Shown piece by piece: positions 1 through 9,226 of a stretch of 64,000 bases of DNA. This DNA comes from Streptomyces coelicoflavus. Its GTDB lineage: Bacteria; Actinomycetota; Actinomycetes; Streptomycetales; Streptomycetaceae. Under the pieces are notes generated by a model that made no database searches, was not told the DNA's origin, and saw only the letters and a list, made by a program, of their open reading frames with translations. A program made the position numbers and the translations under genes. Every line of letters begins with the position of its first letter. Positions within the stretch are counted from its first letter, which is position 1. The stretch spans positions 186,001 to 250,000 of the forward strand of contig NZ_BEWB01000005.1 of the NCBI RefSeq assembly GCF_003112555.1, read 5' to 3'.

Positions 1-262
1 TCCACACCGGCAGCATCCGCGGGTACATGACGCGGGCGTTGGGTCGCATGAACAGGTGGTAGGCGAGTGAGGACTTGCCGATGCGCGGCGGCCCGATGAT
101 CGCCGTCGCCCCGGCGACCGGCTGCTCCAGAACTCGTTCCCGTACGATACGCAGCTGCTCCGCGCGGCCCACGTGCGCGTCTCCGTGCACGGGGTGCCCG
201 ACCGTGGCGAACGGGTTGGCGCGCCCCTGACCGGGAAGGGAGACGTGTGAGAGGTCCTCCAT
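1..262 (-). CDS. STAND/AAA-type ATP-binding protein, 3' end outside window
   Basis: Only the first 87 codons are visible; the gene runs off the left edge. The ATG at 262 lies 4 nt after the stop of the upstream large ATPase gene, so translation is probably coupled. The visible N-terminus has the order HVGRAEQL then IIGPPRIGKSSLAYHL. The latter is a Walker A P-loop (GPPRIGKSS, about residues 64-72) following the 'VGR.xxL' entry typical of STAND and AAA NTPases. I infer a second STAND-like ATPase in the same transcription unit. The effector or sensor portion lies outside the window, so function cannot be assigned further. Confidence 0.75.
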   Translation of the reverse strand, partial: MEDLSHVSLPGQGRANPFATVGHPVHGDAHVGRAEQLRIVRERVLEQPVAGATAIIGPPRIGKSSLAYHLFMRPNARVMYPRMLPVW

Positions 263-266
263 GCGC

Positions 267-3200
267 TCAGGCCCTTCTGTGGGACAGCCACTCGGTGAAC
301 AGCCCCACCTTGATGCGGTAGCGGCCCTCGGACGCCAGCTCGATCACGTCCCGCCGCAGCAGGTCCTCCACCACCCGCTGCCCGTCGACGAGTTCACGTG
401 ATTTGCGGCCGTCCACATACACGTCCTTGCCGACGCCCTCCAAGGCACCCTTCAGCACGGAGAGCACCACATCGTCCCGCAGCTCGCTGACATCGGCGTC
501 GCCCGGGGTGAGGAGGTTGTCGAACTGCTCCTGCGGGAGGGCCCGTTCGCCCTTCACCAGGGAGGCGGCGACCGCGTCGACATGGGCGGGGCCGATCAGG
601 GGCTGGCGCAGCCGGTTCATGTGCTGCACCAGACGGTTGCAGAAGAGCTGGATGTAGTACGGGCTGCGCGCGGTCAGCTCGATGACGCGCTGCACGGAGT
701 CGCCCCGGTAGCGGCTCTCGCCCCCGGGCAGCGTGATGGGCTCCGTGATGAGGGCCTCCGCGGACTCCTGGTCGAGGTAGGAGACGGGTTCCTGGCGTGC
801 CACCTGGAACTCGTTGGGGAACGCCTTCAGGAAGCGGGGCATCAGATCGTTGCCCACGACGACGCTGGAGAACATCTTCCCTTCCAGCATCGCCTTCCAC
901 GACTTCATGAACTCCCGCGGCAGCGTGCCCCGCTCAATGGCGGAGTACAACACGGTGAACTCGTCCAGCAGCAGCACGAGCCGCCAGTTCTGGTACGCCT
1001 CACTGCGCCGCATCCGCTGCCGCATGTCATACATGTACGCGTCGAAGTGCAGATTCGGAGTATCACTGTCCGTGAACGCGGTGAGGTTGGGACGGTCCAG
1101 GTCCAGCGGCGGGTGCCCCGCGTCCTCCAGTTCCTCGAGCCTGCGGTGGAACGCGGTCGCGATGAGGTACAGCAGCTGCCCGTGATCGATCTCGGTGGCG
1201 ATCTCCAGCAGGCTCAACTTCGCCGCGAGAACGGGAGGCTTCAGCTCCTCCTGCAAGTGGTGCAGGACGGAGGACTTGCCGACGCGCTTCTGGCCGTAGA
1301 TCACGACGCAGGTCGCGTCGTTGCGATGGAAGGTGTCCACGAGGATCCCGAGCAGCGCGTCCCGGCCGAAGAACATCCGACGGTCTCTGACGGGGGCGCC
1401 CTCGGCATACGGGTTGAGGATTGCCTCCCACTGCTGGACATCGCTGAGCTGGAGCGACAGCGTGCTGGCCTCGCTGGCCAGCATGCGCTCGGACCGCGAG
1501 GAGTACTCCAGACGGAACCGCAGCGTCGCGAACTGTTCGCGGATCGCCTTCGGTGTCACCGTGAGGGACACCGTGCAGGTCTCGGTCTGTTCGTCACGCA
1601 GTGTGTGCGCCACGGGGACGGGGCTGTCCACCCGCTCGTAGTCCTCGTCGTTCGGCAGCACCCGCAACTGCACCCCGCCGGCCGGGGACCGGTGCGGCGG
1701 ATTGGTGACGGACAGCTGTACTTCGATGACGTTCGCCGCGTCCGGGGTGTACGCCGACAGAACCTCCTTGACCGCGAGGTCGGTGGGTTCGGCGGCGCGC
1801 TGCACCTGTGCGAAGTGTGCCGTCAGCGCCTGGTCGAGACTGGTCAGCAGCGGCACGAGGTACTCGACACTGAGCCGGGTCGGCAACCGCTCGATGGTGG
1901 CCACGAGTTCGCGGATCGACGTACCGATGCGCGAGGACAGCCGTTCCTGCTCCAGGTACGAGGGCTGCTCGAGGTACGCGCGCAGCTCCGCCAGTACTCC
2001 GGCGGCCTTGACCAGGCGGTCCCGGTCGAGCGGCGCGGTGTACGCCGTGTCGGACGTGCTCTCCAGGGCGTTGCGGTCCTCGGTGAGGGTGCCGAGCGGG
2101 TCGGTCCGCTGAAGCAGCGCCTGAAGGATCGTGCGCTGCTGGTCCACGAGGCGGACGTGATTGCGCTGTGCCTCGTCCCACAGCTGCCGGTACGCGTCCT
2201 GACTGGTCGACACCGAACCGTCGCTGAGGAAGTCGCGCAGCTCCCGGAACAGCACGTCGCGGATCTGGTTGTCCCGGTAGGTCATTGACATGATCTCGCG
2301 GCGGACCCGCACCGGCGACACCGAGAGAAGCCCGACCAGGCCCATGGTGAGGGGCTTGTGACGGCTCTTGTCCTCCAGGACCCAGTGCACGCACTCCGTG
2401 AAGGTGGACCGGCTCTTGGGCTCCTCCCAGCCGGGGTCCAGGTAGGAGGTGACGAACTGCTTGACCTTCAGCTCGGCCATGTTGTCCCAGCCACCGCCGA
2501 GCGCCAGTGCCTCCGTGTAGTAGGCGCGGGTGACGTCGGAGGGCCGCCGCTCGGCCGCGCACAGGTCGCCCATCGCGGCGCCGAAGGCACGCAGGGAGCG
2601 CAGGAAGCGCGGGTCGGTCGTCTGGCTGATGTCGCGCAGGATGCGGGCCGCGGACAGGTTGAACTCGGCCCGGTCGGCGGGCCGTGAGGTGCCCAGCCGC
2701 TCAATGAGCTTCGTCAGTTCCAGCACGTCCTGCTCGCCGAGCGAACCCTCCTGGATGCGGACGGCGGCGACACCGGCGTACTCACAGCGGTTGAGGTGCA
2801 TTCGGATGACGGGGCTCAGAGACTCGGACTGCTCGGGCTGCCATTCGCTTCTGGCGAGGAGTTCGTCGAGTTTGTCCCACACACCGGTGCGCACCGCCTT
2901 GGTCACCGCGTCGTGGATGGAACGGAACTCGGGGTTGCGGGGCCCGTGCGCGAGGAGCCGCTCGGCTGCGTCCGTGGCTCGCTGCTTGTCGCGCTGCCGC
3001 TGGTAGACGGCGACAAGGCGTTTGAGCAGGCCGGTGCGGGTCTGGTTGGGATGCTCGCCGCGCAGCAGCTCTTCCAGCAGGCGGGCCGCCTCGGGAAGAC
3101 GCTTGCGGTCGGTGAGGATCGTGATGATCATGTTCTGGTGCTGCAGAGTCTCCTGCACCACCGCGCCGGGCTCGCGCAACACCTCCAGGGCCTCGTCACT

Positions 3201-4880
3201 GCGCTGGTAGCGGTGCAATCCCCAGGCAAGGGCCCGTCGCGCGCGTTCGTGCCCCGGGTCCTCGGCGATCGCCTGACGGTAGAGGGCCTCGGCCTTCTTC
3301 CAGTCCTTGGACCGGGTGTCCGCGAACTGGGCCTGCGCGTACAGCGTGTTGCGCGGGCGGGACGGCTGCGCCTTGGGCGGCCTCGGCGCAGGGGCGGCCT
3401 TCGGTGACGCGACGGCGCCACCGCGCTCGGTCACCCGGGCGGTCAGCTCCGCCTCGGCATGGGCGACGATCCCGGTCAGGTCCGGATCGGAGGGGAACTC
3501 CGCGAGCGCACCCCGGGCGATGGCGATCGCCGCGGCGAAGTTGCCCTGCTGGAACTGCCGCCTGGCCGTCTCCTTCTGCCGGTGGAGGTCCTTTCCCGGA
3601 GTGTGGGGGAGGACCGGCGCCGGCACCGGCGACGGGGAGGCGGAGGGGGTGGGACGGCCGTTGGCGGCCGGTGACTCCCCTGAGCGGTGCGGAACGGGTA
3701 CCGAGGCCGAAGGGCCGCCGCTGCGGGAGGCGGGCGGGAGGGCCGGTGCGGGGTGCGAGTGCGGTGACGGGGGAGCGTCCGCGCCGCCTGCCTCGAGGCC
3801 GAGCCGTTCCGACGTACCGGGGCTGAGCACGTCCAGGATGCGGCACAGGTCCCCCGGGGCGATGACCTGCCGGTCGAGGTAGGGCTCCAGGGGGCCGGCC
3901 CGCTCCGGGAGCAGCCGCGCCACGAGGTACAGCGCGGCTCGAGCCGCGACACGCCTCTGCGCGGCGTCCGCCTCGCTCGCGCCCGCGAGGGTGTACGCGG
4001 CCTCGGCGACGTTTCCCGTCCGCAGGGCCAGGTCCAGGAAGGCGCGCAGCAGCCGGTCGTCCGCGTTCTCCACCGGAGCCGTACGCAGCGCCCCGCTGAG
4101 CGCGGCCATCGCGTCCCCGGTACGTCCGCCCCGGGCCCGCAGCGCCGCCAGGTCCCACACGTACCGGCCGCCGAGGTGGGCGGCCTGTTCCATCCAGGCC
4201 TCGGCCTGCCGCCGAGTCGCGTCGCCCTCGCGCCACTCCAGCAGCGTCAGCGCGGCCAGATGCAGGCCCGGTGGGTACCCGCTGGTCTGCGAGGCGGCGG
4301 CGAGGTCGCGCAGGGCGCTTCCGGCCTTGGCGGCGTCGCGCGCGAGGCGGGCCGACTCCAGCCGGTTCTTCGCGCGGGCCAGGTGCTGCTCCACCTCCTT
4401 TCGCAGGCTGTAGCCCAGGTCGACCACGGGATCCCGCTTGAAGGAGGGTTTGTTGAGCCGTAACTCGGTCTCGCCGGGGGCGAACTCGGCGTCCAGCTCC
4501 GGCCAGAGCGGGGCGGCGTTCGGCTGAGCCGCAGGCGCGGCATCGGGTCGGCCCGGCACGGAACCGGCGCGGTCGTCGGACGTGCTGCCGGGCGCGCTCG
4601 GCGCCCCCGCCGCCGAGGGTGTGCCGGGCTCGGCGCCCCCGGGCGCGACGCCCGTCGGGCCGACGGCGGGGGGCGCGGTGCCCACCACCTCGATCAGTTC
4701 GATGGCGTCGGCGTTCACCAGCGACGGCCCGCGCTCCGTCGCCAGCACCACACTGCCGTTGCCGACCTCGACGAGTAACCCTCGCGCGGAACGGCCGCCC
4801 CCCAGGTGGACGATCACGTCCATGCCCACCTTGTAGTACTGCTGGATCTTCCCCGAGTCCACATCAGAACGGTAGCCCAT
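267..4880 (-). CDS. Large helical-repeat STAND ATPase (1537 aa)
   Basis: Seen in order: a small beta-rich segment (about residues 18-66, SH3-like by appearance); a Pro/Ala-rich linker; helical repeats; a second disordered linker (about 360-430); TPR-like repeats (about 510-650); a beta-sandwich-like stretch (about 1040-1130); an ATPase with Walker A GQKRVGKSS (about 1194-1202) and Walker B LVLLLDEF (about 1300-1308); and a C-terminal winged-helix-like tail. This order is typical of signal-responsive STAND NTPases, several of which act in bacterial conflict or immunity. No catalytic effector domain is recognised. There are two in-frame TTA codons (Leu35, Leu140). The ATG at 4880 has no clear Shine-Dalgarno. 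A CATACC hexamer about 10 nt upstream would fit a leaderless mRNA, and Met20 (4823) is an alternative start. A second P-loop gene follows 4 nt downstream. Confidence 0.85.
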   Translation of the reverse strand: MGYRSDVDSGKIQQYYKVGMDVIVHLGGGRSARGLLVEVGNGSVVLATERGPSLVNADAIELIEVVGTAPPAVGPTGVAPGGAEPGTPSAAGAPSAPGSTSDDRAGSVPGRPDAAPAAQPNAAPLWPELDAEFAPGETELRLNKPSFKRDPVVDLGYSLRKEVEQHLARAKNRLESARLARDAAKAGSALRDLAAASQTSGYPPGLHLAALTLLEWREGDATRRQAEAWMEQAAHLGGRYVWDLAALRARGGRTGDAMAALSGALRTAPVENADDRLLRAFLDLALRTGNVAEAAYTLAGASEADAAQRRVAARAALYLVARLLPERAGPLEPYLDRQVIAPGDLCRILDVLSPGTSERLGLEAGGADAPPSPHSHPAPALPPASRSGGPSASVPVPHRSGESPAANGRPTPSASPSPVPAPVLPHTPGKDLHRQKETARRQFQQGNFAAAIAIARGALAEFPSDPDLTGIVAHAEAELTARVTERGGAVASPKAAPAPRPPKAQPSRPRNTLYAQAQFADTRSKDWKKAEALYRQAIAEDPGHERARRALAWGLHRYQRSDEALEVLREPGAVVQETLQHQNMIITILTDRKRLPEAARLLEELLRGEHPNQTRTGLLKRLVAVYQRQRDKQRATDAAERLLAHGPRNPEFRSIHDAVTKAVRTGVWDKLDELLARSEWQPEQSESLSPVIRMHLNRCEYAGVAAVRIQEGSLGEQDVLELTKLIERLGTSRPADRAEFNLSAARILRDISQTTDPRFLRSLRAFGAAMGDLCAAERRPSDVTRAYYTEALALGGGWDNMAELKVKQFVTSYLDPGWEEPKSRSTFTECVHWVLEDKSRHKPLTMGLVGLLSVSPVRVRREIMSMTYRDNQIRDVLFRELRDFLSDGSVSTSQDAYRQLWDEAQRNHVRLVDQQRTILQALLQRTDPLGTLTEDRNALESTSDTAYTAPLDRDRLVKAAGVLAELRAYLEQPSYLEQERLSSRIGTSIRELVATIERLPTRLSVEYLVPLLTSLDQALTAHFAQVQRAAEPTDLAVKEVLSAYTPDAANVIEVQLSVTNPPHRSPAGGVQLRVLPNDEDYERVDSPVPVAHTLRDEQTETCTVSLTVTPKAIREQFATLRFRLEYSSRSERMLASEASTLSLQLSDVQQWEAILNPYAEGAPVRDRRMFFGRDALLGILVDTFHRNDATCVVIYGQKRVGKSSVLHHLQEELKPPVLAAKLSLLEIATEIDHGQLLYLIATAFHRRLEELEDAGHPPLDLDRPNLTAFTDSDTPNLHFDAYMYDMRQRMRRSEAYQNWRLVLLLDEFTVLYSAIERGTLPREFMKSWKAMLEGKMFSSVVVGNDLMPRFLKAFPNEFQVARQEPVSYLDQESAEALITEPITLPGGESRYRGDSVQRVIELTARSPYYIQLFCNRLVQHMNRLRQPLIGPAHVDAVAASLVKGERALPQEQFDNLLTPGDADVSELRDDVVLSVLKGALEGVGKDVYVDGRKSRELVDGQRVVEDLLRRDVIELASEGRYRIKVGLFTEWLSHRRA

Positions 4881-4975
4881 GAGGACGCCTGGTATGGATG
4901 CTTTTGACAGCCGAACTCCGGGCGCTCGAAGGTGTTTCGGCAGGGTGGAGCGGGAGGGGTCGGGCGGGGCGGGCC

Positions 4976-5012
4976 GGGGTGCCTGGAGCGTATCGGTGTT
5001 TCCAGGCACCCC
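4976..5012 (-). terminator. Inverted repeat after aldehyde dehydrogenase gene
   Basis: Perfect 12-bp arms GGGGTGCCTGGA (4976-4987) and TCCAGGCACCCC (5001-5012) enclose a 13-nt loop. They lie 12 bp past the aldehyde dehydrogenase stop and upstream of the STAND gene, so the hairpin likely ends the dehydrogenase transcript and insulates the ATPase gene. There is no T-tract, as is usual in actinomycetes. Confidence 0.7.
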
Positions 5013-5023
5013 CTTTCGAGGCT

Positions 5024-6547
5024 CTAGAAGAAGCCGACCTTCTTCGGGCTGTAGGACGTGAGGATGTTCTTCGTCTGCTGGTAGTGGTCCAGCATCATCT
5101 TGTGGTTCTCCCGGCCGATGCCCGACTGCTTGTAGCCGCCGAACGCGGCGTGCGCAGGGTAGGCGTGGTAGCAGTTCGTCCACACGCGTCCCGCCTGGAT
5201 CGCGCGGCCCGCGCGGTAGGCGGTGTTCATGTCGCGGGTCCACACTCCCGCGCCGAGGCCGTACAGGGTGTCGTTGGCGGTCTTGATCGCGTCGTCGAAG
5301 TCGTCGAAGGACGTGACCGACACGACCGGGCCGAAGATCTCCTCCTGGAAGATCCGCATGCGGTTGTGGCCCTCGAAGATCGTCGGCTGGACGTAGTAGC
5401 CGCCCTTCAGCTCGCCGTCGTGCTCGATCCGCTCGCCTCCGGTGAGTACCTTGGCGCCCTCCTGCCGGCCGATGTCCAGGTAGGAGAGGATCTTCTCCAA
5501 CTGGTCGTTGGAGGCCTGTGCGCCGATCATCGTGTCGGTGTCCAGGGGATGGCCCGGCTTGATCAGCTCGGTGCGGGCGACGGCCGCCTCCATGAACTCG
5601 GCGTAGCTGCCGCGCTGGACGAGGGCCCGGGACGGGCAGGTGCAGACCTCGCCCTGGTTGAGCGCGAACATCGTGAAGCCCTCGAGCGCCTTGTCGCGGA
5701 AGTCGTCGTCCCGTGCCCAGACGTCGTCGAAGAAGATGTTCGGCGACTTGCCGCCCAGCTCCAGCGTGACCGGCTTGATGTTCTCCGAGGCGTACTGCAT
5801 GATCAGCCGCCCGGTGGTGGTCTCCCCGGTGAACGCCACCTTCGCCACCCGGGGGCTGGATGCCAGCGGTTTGCCCGCCTCCACGCCGAAGCCGTTGACG
5901 ACGTTCAGGACGCCGGGCGGCAGCAGGTCCGCCACCAGGCTCAGCCAGTAGTGGATCGAGGCCGGGGTCTGCTCCGCCGGCTTCAGGACCACCGCGTTTC
6001 CGGCGGCCAGGGCAGGGGCGAGCTTCCAGGCCGCCATCAGGATCGGGAAGTTCCACGGGATGATCTGTGCCACGACCCCCAGCGGCTCGTGGAAGTGGTA
6101 CGCCACGGTGTCGTCGTCGACCTCACTGAGTGAGCCCTCCTGGGCGCGGACGGCACCCGCGAAGTAGCGGAAGTGGTCGATGGCGAGCGGAATGTCCGCC
6201 GCCAGTGTCTCGCGCACCGGCTTGCCGTTCTCCCAGCTCTCGGCGACCGCCAGACGCTCCAGGTTCGCCTCCATGCGGTCGGCGATCCTCAGCAGGATGT
6301 CGGAGCGCTCGGTCACCGATGCACGACCCCAGCCAGGAGCGGCAGCGTGCGCCGCGTCGAGCGCCAGCTCCACGTCCTCCGCCGTGCCGCGCGCGATCTC
6401 GGTGAACGGCAGGCCGTTCACCGGGGACGGGTTCTCGAAGTACCGCCCACGCGCCGGCGGCACGTACTCCCCGCCGATGAAGTGGTCGTAGCGCGACTGA
6501 TAGGAGACGATCGCGCCCTCGGTGCCGGGCGCCGCGTAACGGGTCAT
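5024..6547 (-). CDS. NAD-dependent aldehyde dehydrogenase (ExaC/acetaldehyde type)
   Basis: Protein of 507 aa, full length for the ALDH superfamily. It oxidises aldehydes to acids with NAD(P). Visible motifs are the coenzyme-binding IPWNFP region, [12 protein letters not shown] containing the general-base Glu, and the catalytic-Cys motif [11 protein letters not shown]. That cysteine motif is characteristic of the ExaC/AldB acetaldehyde and chloroacetaldehyde group. Start at ATG 6547 is preferred because AGGGAGG lies about 8 nt upstream; an ATG 18 nt earlier is possible. A GAF-domain regulator gene lies 138 bp upstream on the same strand, a pairing that suggests alcohol or acetoin-like aldehyde-responsive control. 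The natural substrate is not determined by sequence. Confidence 0.93.
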   Translation of the reverse strand: MTRYAAPGTEGAIVSYQSRYDHFIGGEYVPPARGRYFENPSPVNGLPFTEIARGTAEDVELALDAAHAAAPGWGRASVTERSDILLRIADRMEANLERLAVAESWENGKPVRETLAADIPLAIDHFRYFAGAVRAQEGSLSEVDDDTVAYHFHEPLGVVAQIIPWNFPILMAAWKLAPALAAGNAVVLKPAEQTPASIHYWLSLVADLLPPGVLNVVNGFGVEAGKPLASSPRVAKVAFTGETTTGRLIMQYASENIKPVTLELGGKSPNIFFDDVWARDDDFRDKALEGFTMFALNQGEVCTCPSRALVQRGSYAEFMEAAVARTELIKPGHPLDTDTMIGAQASNDQLEKILSYLDIGRQEGAKVLTGGERIEHDGELKGGYYVQPTIFEGHNRMRIFQEEIFGPVVSVTSFDDFDDAIKTANDTLYGLGAGVWTRDMNTAYRAGRAIQAGRVWTNCYHAYPAHAAFGGYKQSGIGRENHKMMLDHYQQTKNILTSYSPKKVGFF

Positions 6548-6685
6548 CCTCTGTGCCTCCCTCATCGAGCGCTGCCCGCCGTTGGACAGCTCTGCGCGTG
6601 AGGCTAGGAAGCGGGAGGTTGCAGTGACGTTGCGTGCGCCGTCGTCACCGTCCGGTCTCCGGGAGGGCAGCTCGCCGGCCGGCGC

Positions 6686-7981
6686 TCACCACGTGTCCGA
6701 CGCCGTCAGCTCGGACTCCAGCGCCGCGAGCCGGGAGCCGGTCGCCGCCGTGGGCCGGACCGCCGCGAGTGCGCGCCACACGTCGAGATCGTCCTCCCCC
6801 CACGGTGCGTGTACCCAGTCGGCCAGCAGGTCGGGATCGCCACAGGCGATCAGCGCCGCCCGCAGACCGTCGGCGAGCCGGCGCCTGAGCCGTTGCACCG
6901 CGGGAGCCTGCGAGCCGGGGAGCAGTGGCCCCGCGTACGCCGTCGCGGCGGCCGTGACCGCGCCGGCCCCCAGGCGGCGTTCCACAACGGCGGCGTCGGT
7001 CTCGACGGGCATCGTGAGCCGGTACGGCCGGGAGGCCAGCCGCCCGGGCCCCAGGATGCCGCGCAGCCGGGCCAGTTCCGCCCGCAGCGTCACCGGCGGC
7101 ACCGTCTCGTCCTCGTACAGGGCACACAGCAACTCGTCGCCGGTCAGGCCCTCCGGGTGGTGGGCCAGCAGCACGACGATCTCACTGTGCCGCCGGCTCA
7201 GCCGCACCCGGCGGCCCTCCGCGTCCAGCAGCGCCTCGTCCCGGCCCAGCGCGGTCAGTTCGGCCGACGCGGTTCCGGGCCGCTCCGGAGCGAGCAGCGC
7301 CAGCTGCGACTCCGCGGCACGTGCGACGGCCTGTACGAAACCCAGGCTGTGCGGGTGTGCCAGACGGTCCCCGCCGGTGATGTCCACGGCGCCGAGCACC
7401 CGCCCGGTGCGGGGATCGTGCACCGGGGCGGCGGCGCAGGTCCAGGGCTGGACCCGGCGTATGAAGTGCTCGGCCGCGAAGACCTGCACCGGCCGGCCGA
7501 CGGCCACCGCCGTCCCCGGCGCGTTGGTCCCGACGGCCGACTCCGCCCAGCGGGCCCCGGGCACGAAGTTCATCCCGCCCGCCCGGCGCCGGGTGGCCGG
7601 ATGCCCCTCGACCCACAGCAGTCTGCCGTGCGCGTCGCACACCGCGAGCAGATGCTCGCCGTCGGCGGCGAACGTGCCAAGGAGCTCCCGGACCAGTGGC
7701 ATCACCCGGGCCAGGGGGTGTTCGGCCCGGTAGGCGCCGAGGTCACCGTCCATCAGTTCCACGTTCGCGGTGCCGTCCGGGCCGACGCCCGCCCGGACGG
7801 ATCGCCGCCACGAATCCGCCACGACGGCGCGCACGGGACGCGGCACCGTCCCCGCTTCGGTGAACGTCTCGTGGGCCCGACGCAGGGTGCGCGCCCGCTC
7901 CACGGGGTCGGCCCCCGGTTCCAGAGCCAGCCATGAATCGGTCAACTCGGCCTCCCCGGACGTTCCTGCGGTTCGGGACAT
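6686..7981 (-). CDS. AcoR-like GAF-domain transcriptional regulator without sigma-54 module
   Basis: Protein of 431 aa. The N-terminal half resembles the sensory part of AcoR-type activators (SWRRS motif near residue 60, then a GAF domain containing GMNFVPGARWAESAVGTNA and VQPWTCAAAPVHDP). Classical AcoR proteins continue with a sigma-54 AAA+ module and a Fis helix. Here the C-terminal half has neither and instead carries a winged-helix-like region (DELLCALYEDETVPPVTLRAEL ... LRGILGP), as in SARP/OmpR-type DNA binding. The ATG at 7981 has GGAG about 9 nt upstream; an upstream TTG is less likely. The adjacent aldehyde dehydrogenase is the probable target. Role inferred from family and context. 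Confidence 0.8.
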   Translation of the reverse strand: MSRTAGTSGEAELTDSWLALEPGADPVERARTLRRAHETFTEAGTVPRPVRAVVADSWRRSVRAGVGPDGTANVELMDGDLGAYRAEHPLARVMPLVRELLGTFAADGEHLLAVCDAHGRLLWVEGHPATRRRAGGMNFVPGARWAESAVGTNAPGTAVAVGRPVQVFAAEHFIRRVQPWTCAAAPVHDPRTGRVLGAVDITGGDRLAHPHSLGFVQAVARAAESQLALLAPERPGTASAELTALGRDEALLDAEGRRVRLSRRHSEIVVLLAHHPEGLTGDELLCALYEDETVPPVTLRAELARLRGILGPGRLASRPYRLTMPVETDAAVVERRLGAGAVTAAATAYAGPLLPGSQAPAVQRLRRRLADGLRAALIACGDPDLLADWVHAPWGEDDLDVWRALAAVRPTAATGSRLAALESELTASDTW

Positions 7982-8076
7982 CGTGACTCCGTGCTTACGC
8001 TCGGACAACCACTTCGACCAGCCGGATCACCCGAATACGGTGTTCCGGGTGGACGGGGCGGAGCACGGCGGGCGGG

Positions 8077-8712
8077 TCAGGCGAAGTTGACGAGTCTGAT
8101 GTAGCGGGTCCAGTCCCAGAAGGGTCCCGGGTCCGTGTGGTCGCTGCCTGGCACCTCGTGGTGCGCGATGATGTGCGTGCGGTCCTTGGGGATGCCGTAG
8201 GCGGTGCAGATCGCGGCGGTGAGCCGGGCCGACTGCTCGTACAGGGCGTTGGTGAAGTAGTCGGGCCGGTCCACCCAGCCCTCGTGTTCGATCCCGATGC
8301 TGCGGGTGTTGTAGTCCCAGTTGCCCGCGTGCCAGGCGATGTCCGCCTCACGGACGCACTGGGCCACGTGCCCGTCGGAGGACCGCACGACGTAGTGCGC
8401 CGACACCTGTTTCTCCGGATCGCGGAAGATGGACAGGGTGTCGGCGTACGTCTCCTGGGTGACATGGACGACCACGTAGTCGACGGGGTAGGCCGTGGGG
8501 CGGGTCGAGCGGCTGTAGTTGGACGCGCTCGCCGGCTGCCAGTCGAGGGTGGGGTAGCCGAGGGCGGTGCGGTCGACGGCGGGGTGGTCGACGGTACGGG
8601 CCTGCGCCGCGGCCCGTGTGCCCGAGAGCAGGGCGTACGGGACGGTGGCCAGCGCGGCGCCCTTCAGGAGCCGCCGCCTGCTCGGAACGGGTGCTGTCCC
8701 TTCGCTGTCCAT
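8077..8712 (-). CDS. Tat-exported N-acetylmuramoyl-L-alanine amidase
   Basis: Protein of 211 aa. The N-terminus SRRRLLKGAALA followed by a hydrophobic stretch and an Ala-rich cleavage site is a twin-arginine signal peptide, so the enzyme acts outside the membrane on peptidoglycan. The remainder is an Amidase_2/PGRP-like zinc amidase: YVVVHVTQ (first His ligand), SAHYVVRSSDG, the core IGIEHEG, and HIIAHHEVPGSDHTDPGP, which holds the second His and the Asp/His ligand. It cleaves the bond between N-acetylmuramic acid and L-alanine. The ATG at 8712 follows a GAAAGGG purine block. It appears monocistronic; neighbours give no specific hint. Confidence 0.92.
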   Translation of the reverse strand: MDSEGTAPVPSRRRLLKGAALATVPYALLSGTRAAAQARTVDHPAVDRTALGYPTLDWQPASASNYSRSTRPTAYPVDYVVVHVTQETYADTLSIFRDPEKQVSAHYVVRSSDGHVAQCVREADIAWHAGNWDYNTRSIGIEHEGWVDRPDYFTNALYEQSARLTAAICTAYGIPKDRTHIIAHHEVPGSDHTDPGPFWDWTRYIRLVNFA

Positions 8713-9226
8713 GGGGATTGCCCTTTCGTCGGTGGGGCCCTGGGCCCGGTGGGGGGTGGGTGCTCAGCTGTTCGGCATGACGGAGCGACATGGTTGCGGA
8801 GCGGAAGCCGACGCGGACTTCCGACCGCCCCGTGGGCGGGGTGCGTCCGCGTGAATCACCGTACGGGGGACGGGGGTTGCGCAGTAGAGCGCCGCGCCGT
8901 TCCGTGGACAGGCACCGCCTTGTGGACAACGTGCTCACTCGATCGAGTGAACAGGGGGGCAAGGAGCGCGGGGGAGTACGGCGCTGATCCTCCGGGGATC
9001 CTGCGGCGGGGGCGGTTCAGCCGTCGCCGCGGAGTCGTCGCAGGTTGTGGTCGTCGCCGCAGCGGTCGTCGCGGGCGGTGGTCGGGCGACGGCACGGAGC
9101 CGTGCGATCGTCGCGCGGTCCGTACGGTCGCTCCGCTGCCGCTGCCGCTGCCGCTGCCGCTGCCGCTGCCGCTGCCGCTGCCGCTGCCGGTGGCGCTGTC
9201 GCTGGCGCGGCGGGGCGTATTGGGCG
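8713..9226. other. Intergenic region, 514 bp, with hexamer repeat
   Basis: Lies between the amidase start and the ROK regulator stop. It should hold the amidase promoter, but no convincing -35/-10 pair was seen. The only clear structure is a CCGCTG tandem array at 9133-9186. No open frame here has a ribosome site, family motif or convincing start. Confidence 0.6.
9133..9186. repeat. Nine perfect tandem copies of CCGCTG
   Basis: Nine exact 6-bp units, followed by degenerate units (CCGGTG, GCGCTG, TCGCTG). The array starts just downstream of the ROK gene stop and outside any supported gene. Perfect short tandem arrays are prone to slippage, so length may vary between strains. Confidence 0.9.

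Noticed and set aside
4898..6133. 411-residue frame on the plus strand opposite the aldehyde dehydrogenase
   Set aside because: Pure antisense shadow of a clearly conserved enzyme; His/Val/Gly-rich composition without motifs.
8033..8062. CACCCG/CGGGTG hairpin between amidase and GAF regulator genes
   Set aside because: Six-bp arms with a 13-14 nt loop are too weak to call a terminator in this GC-rich sequence.
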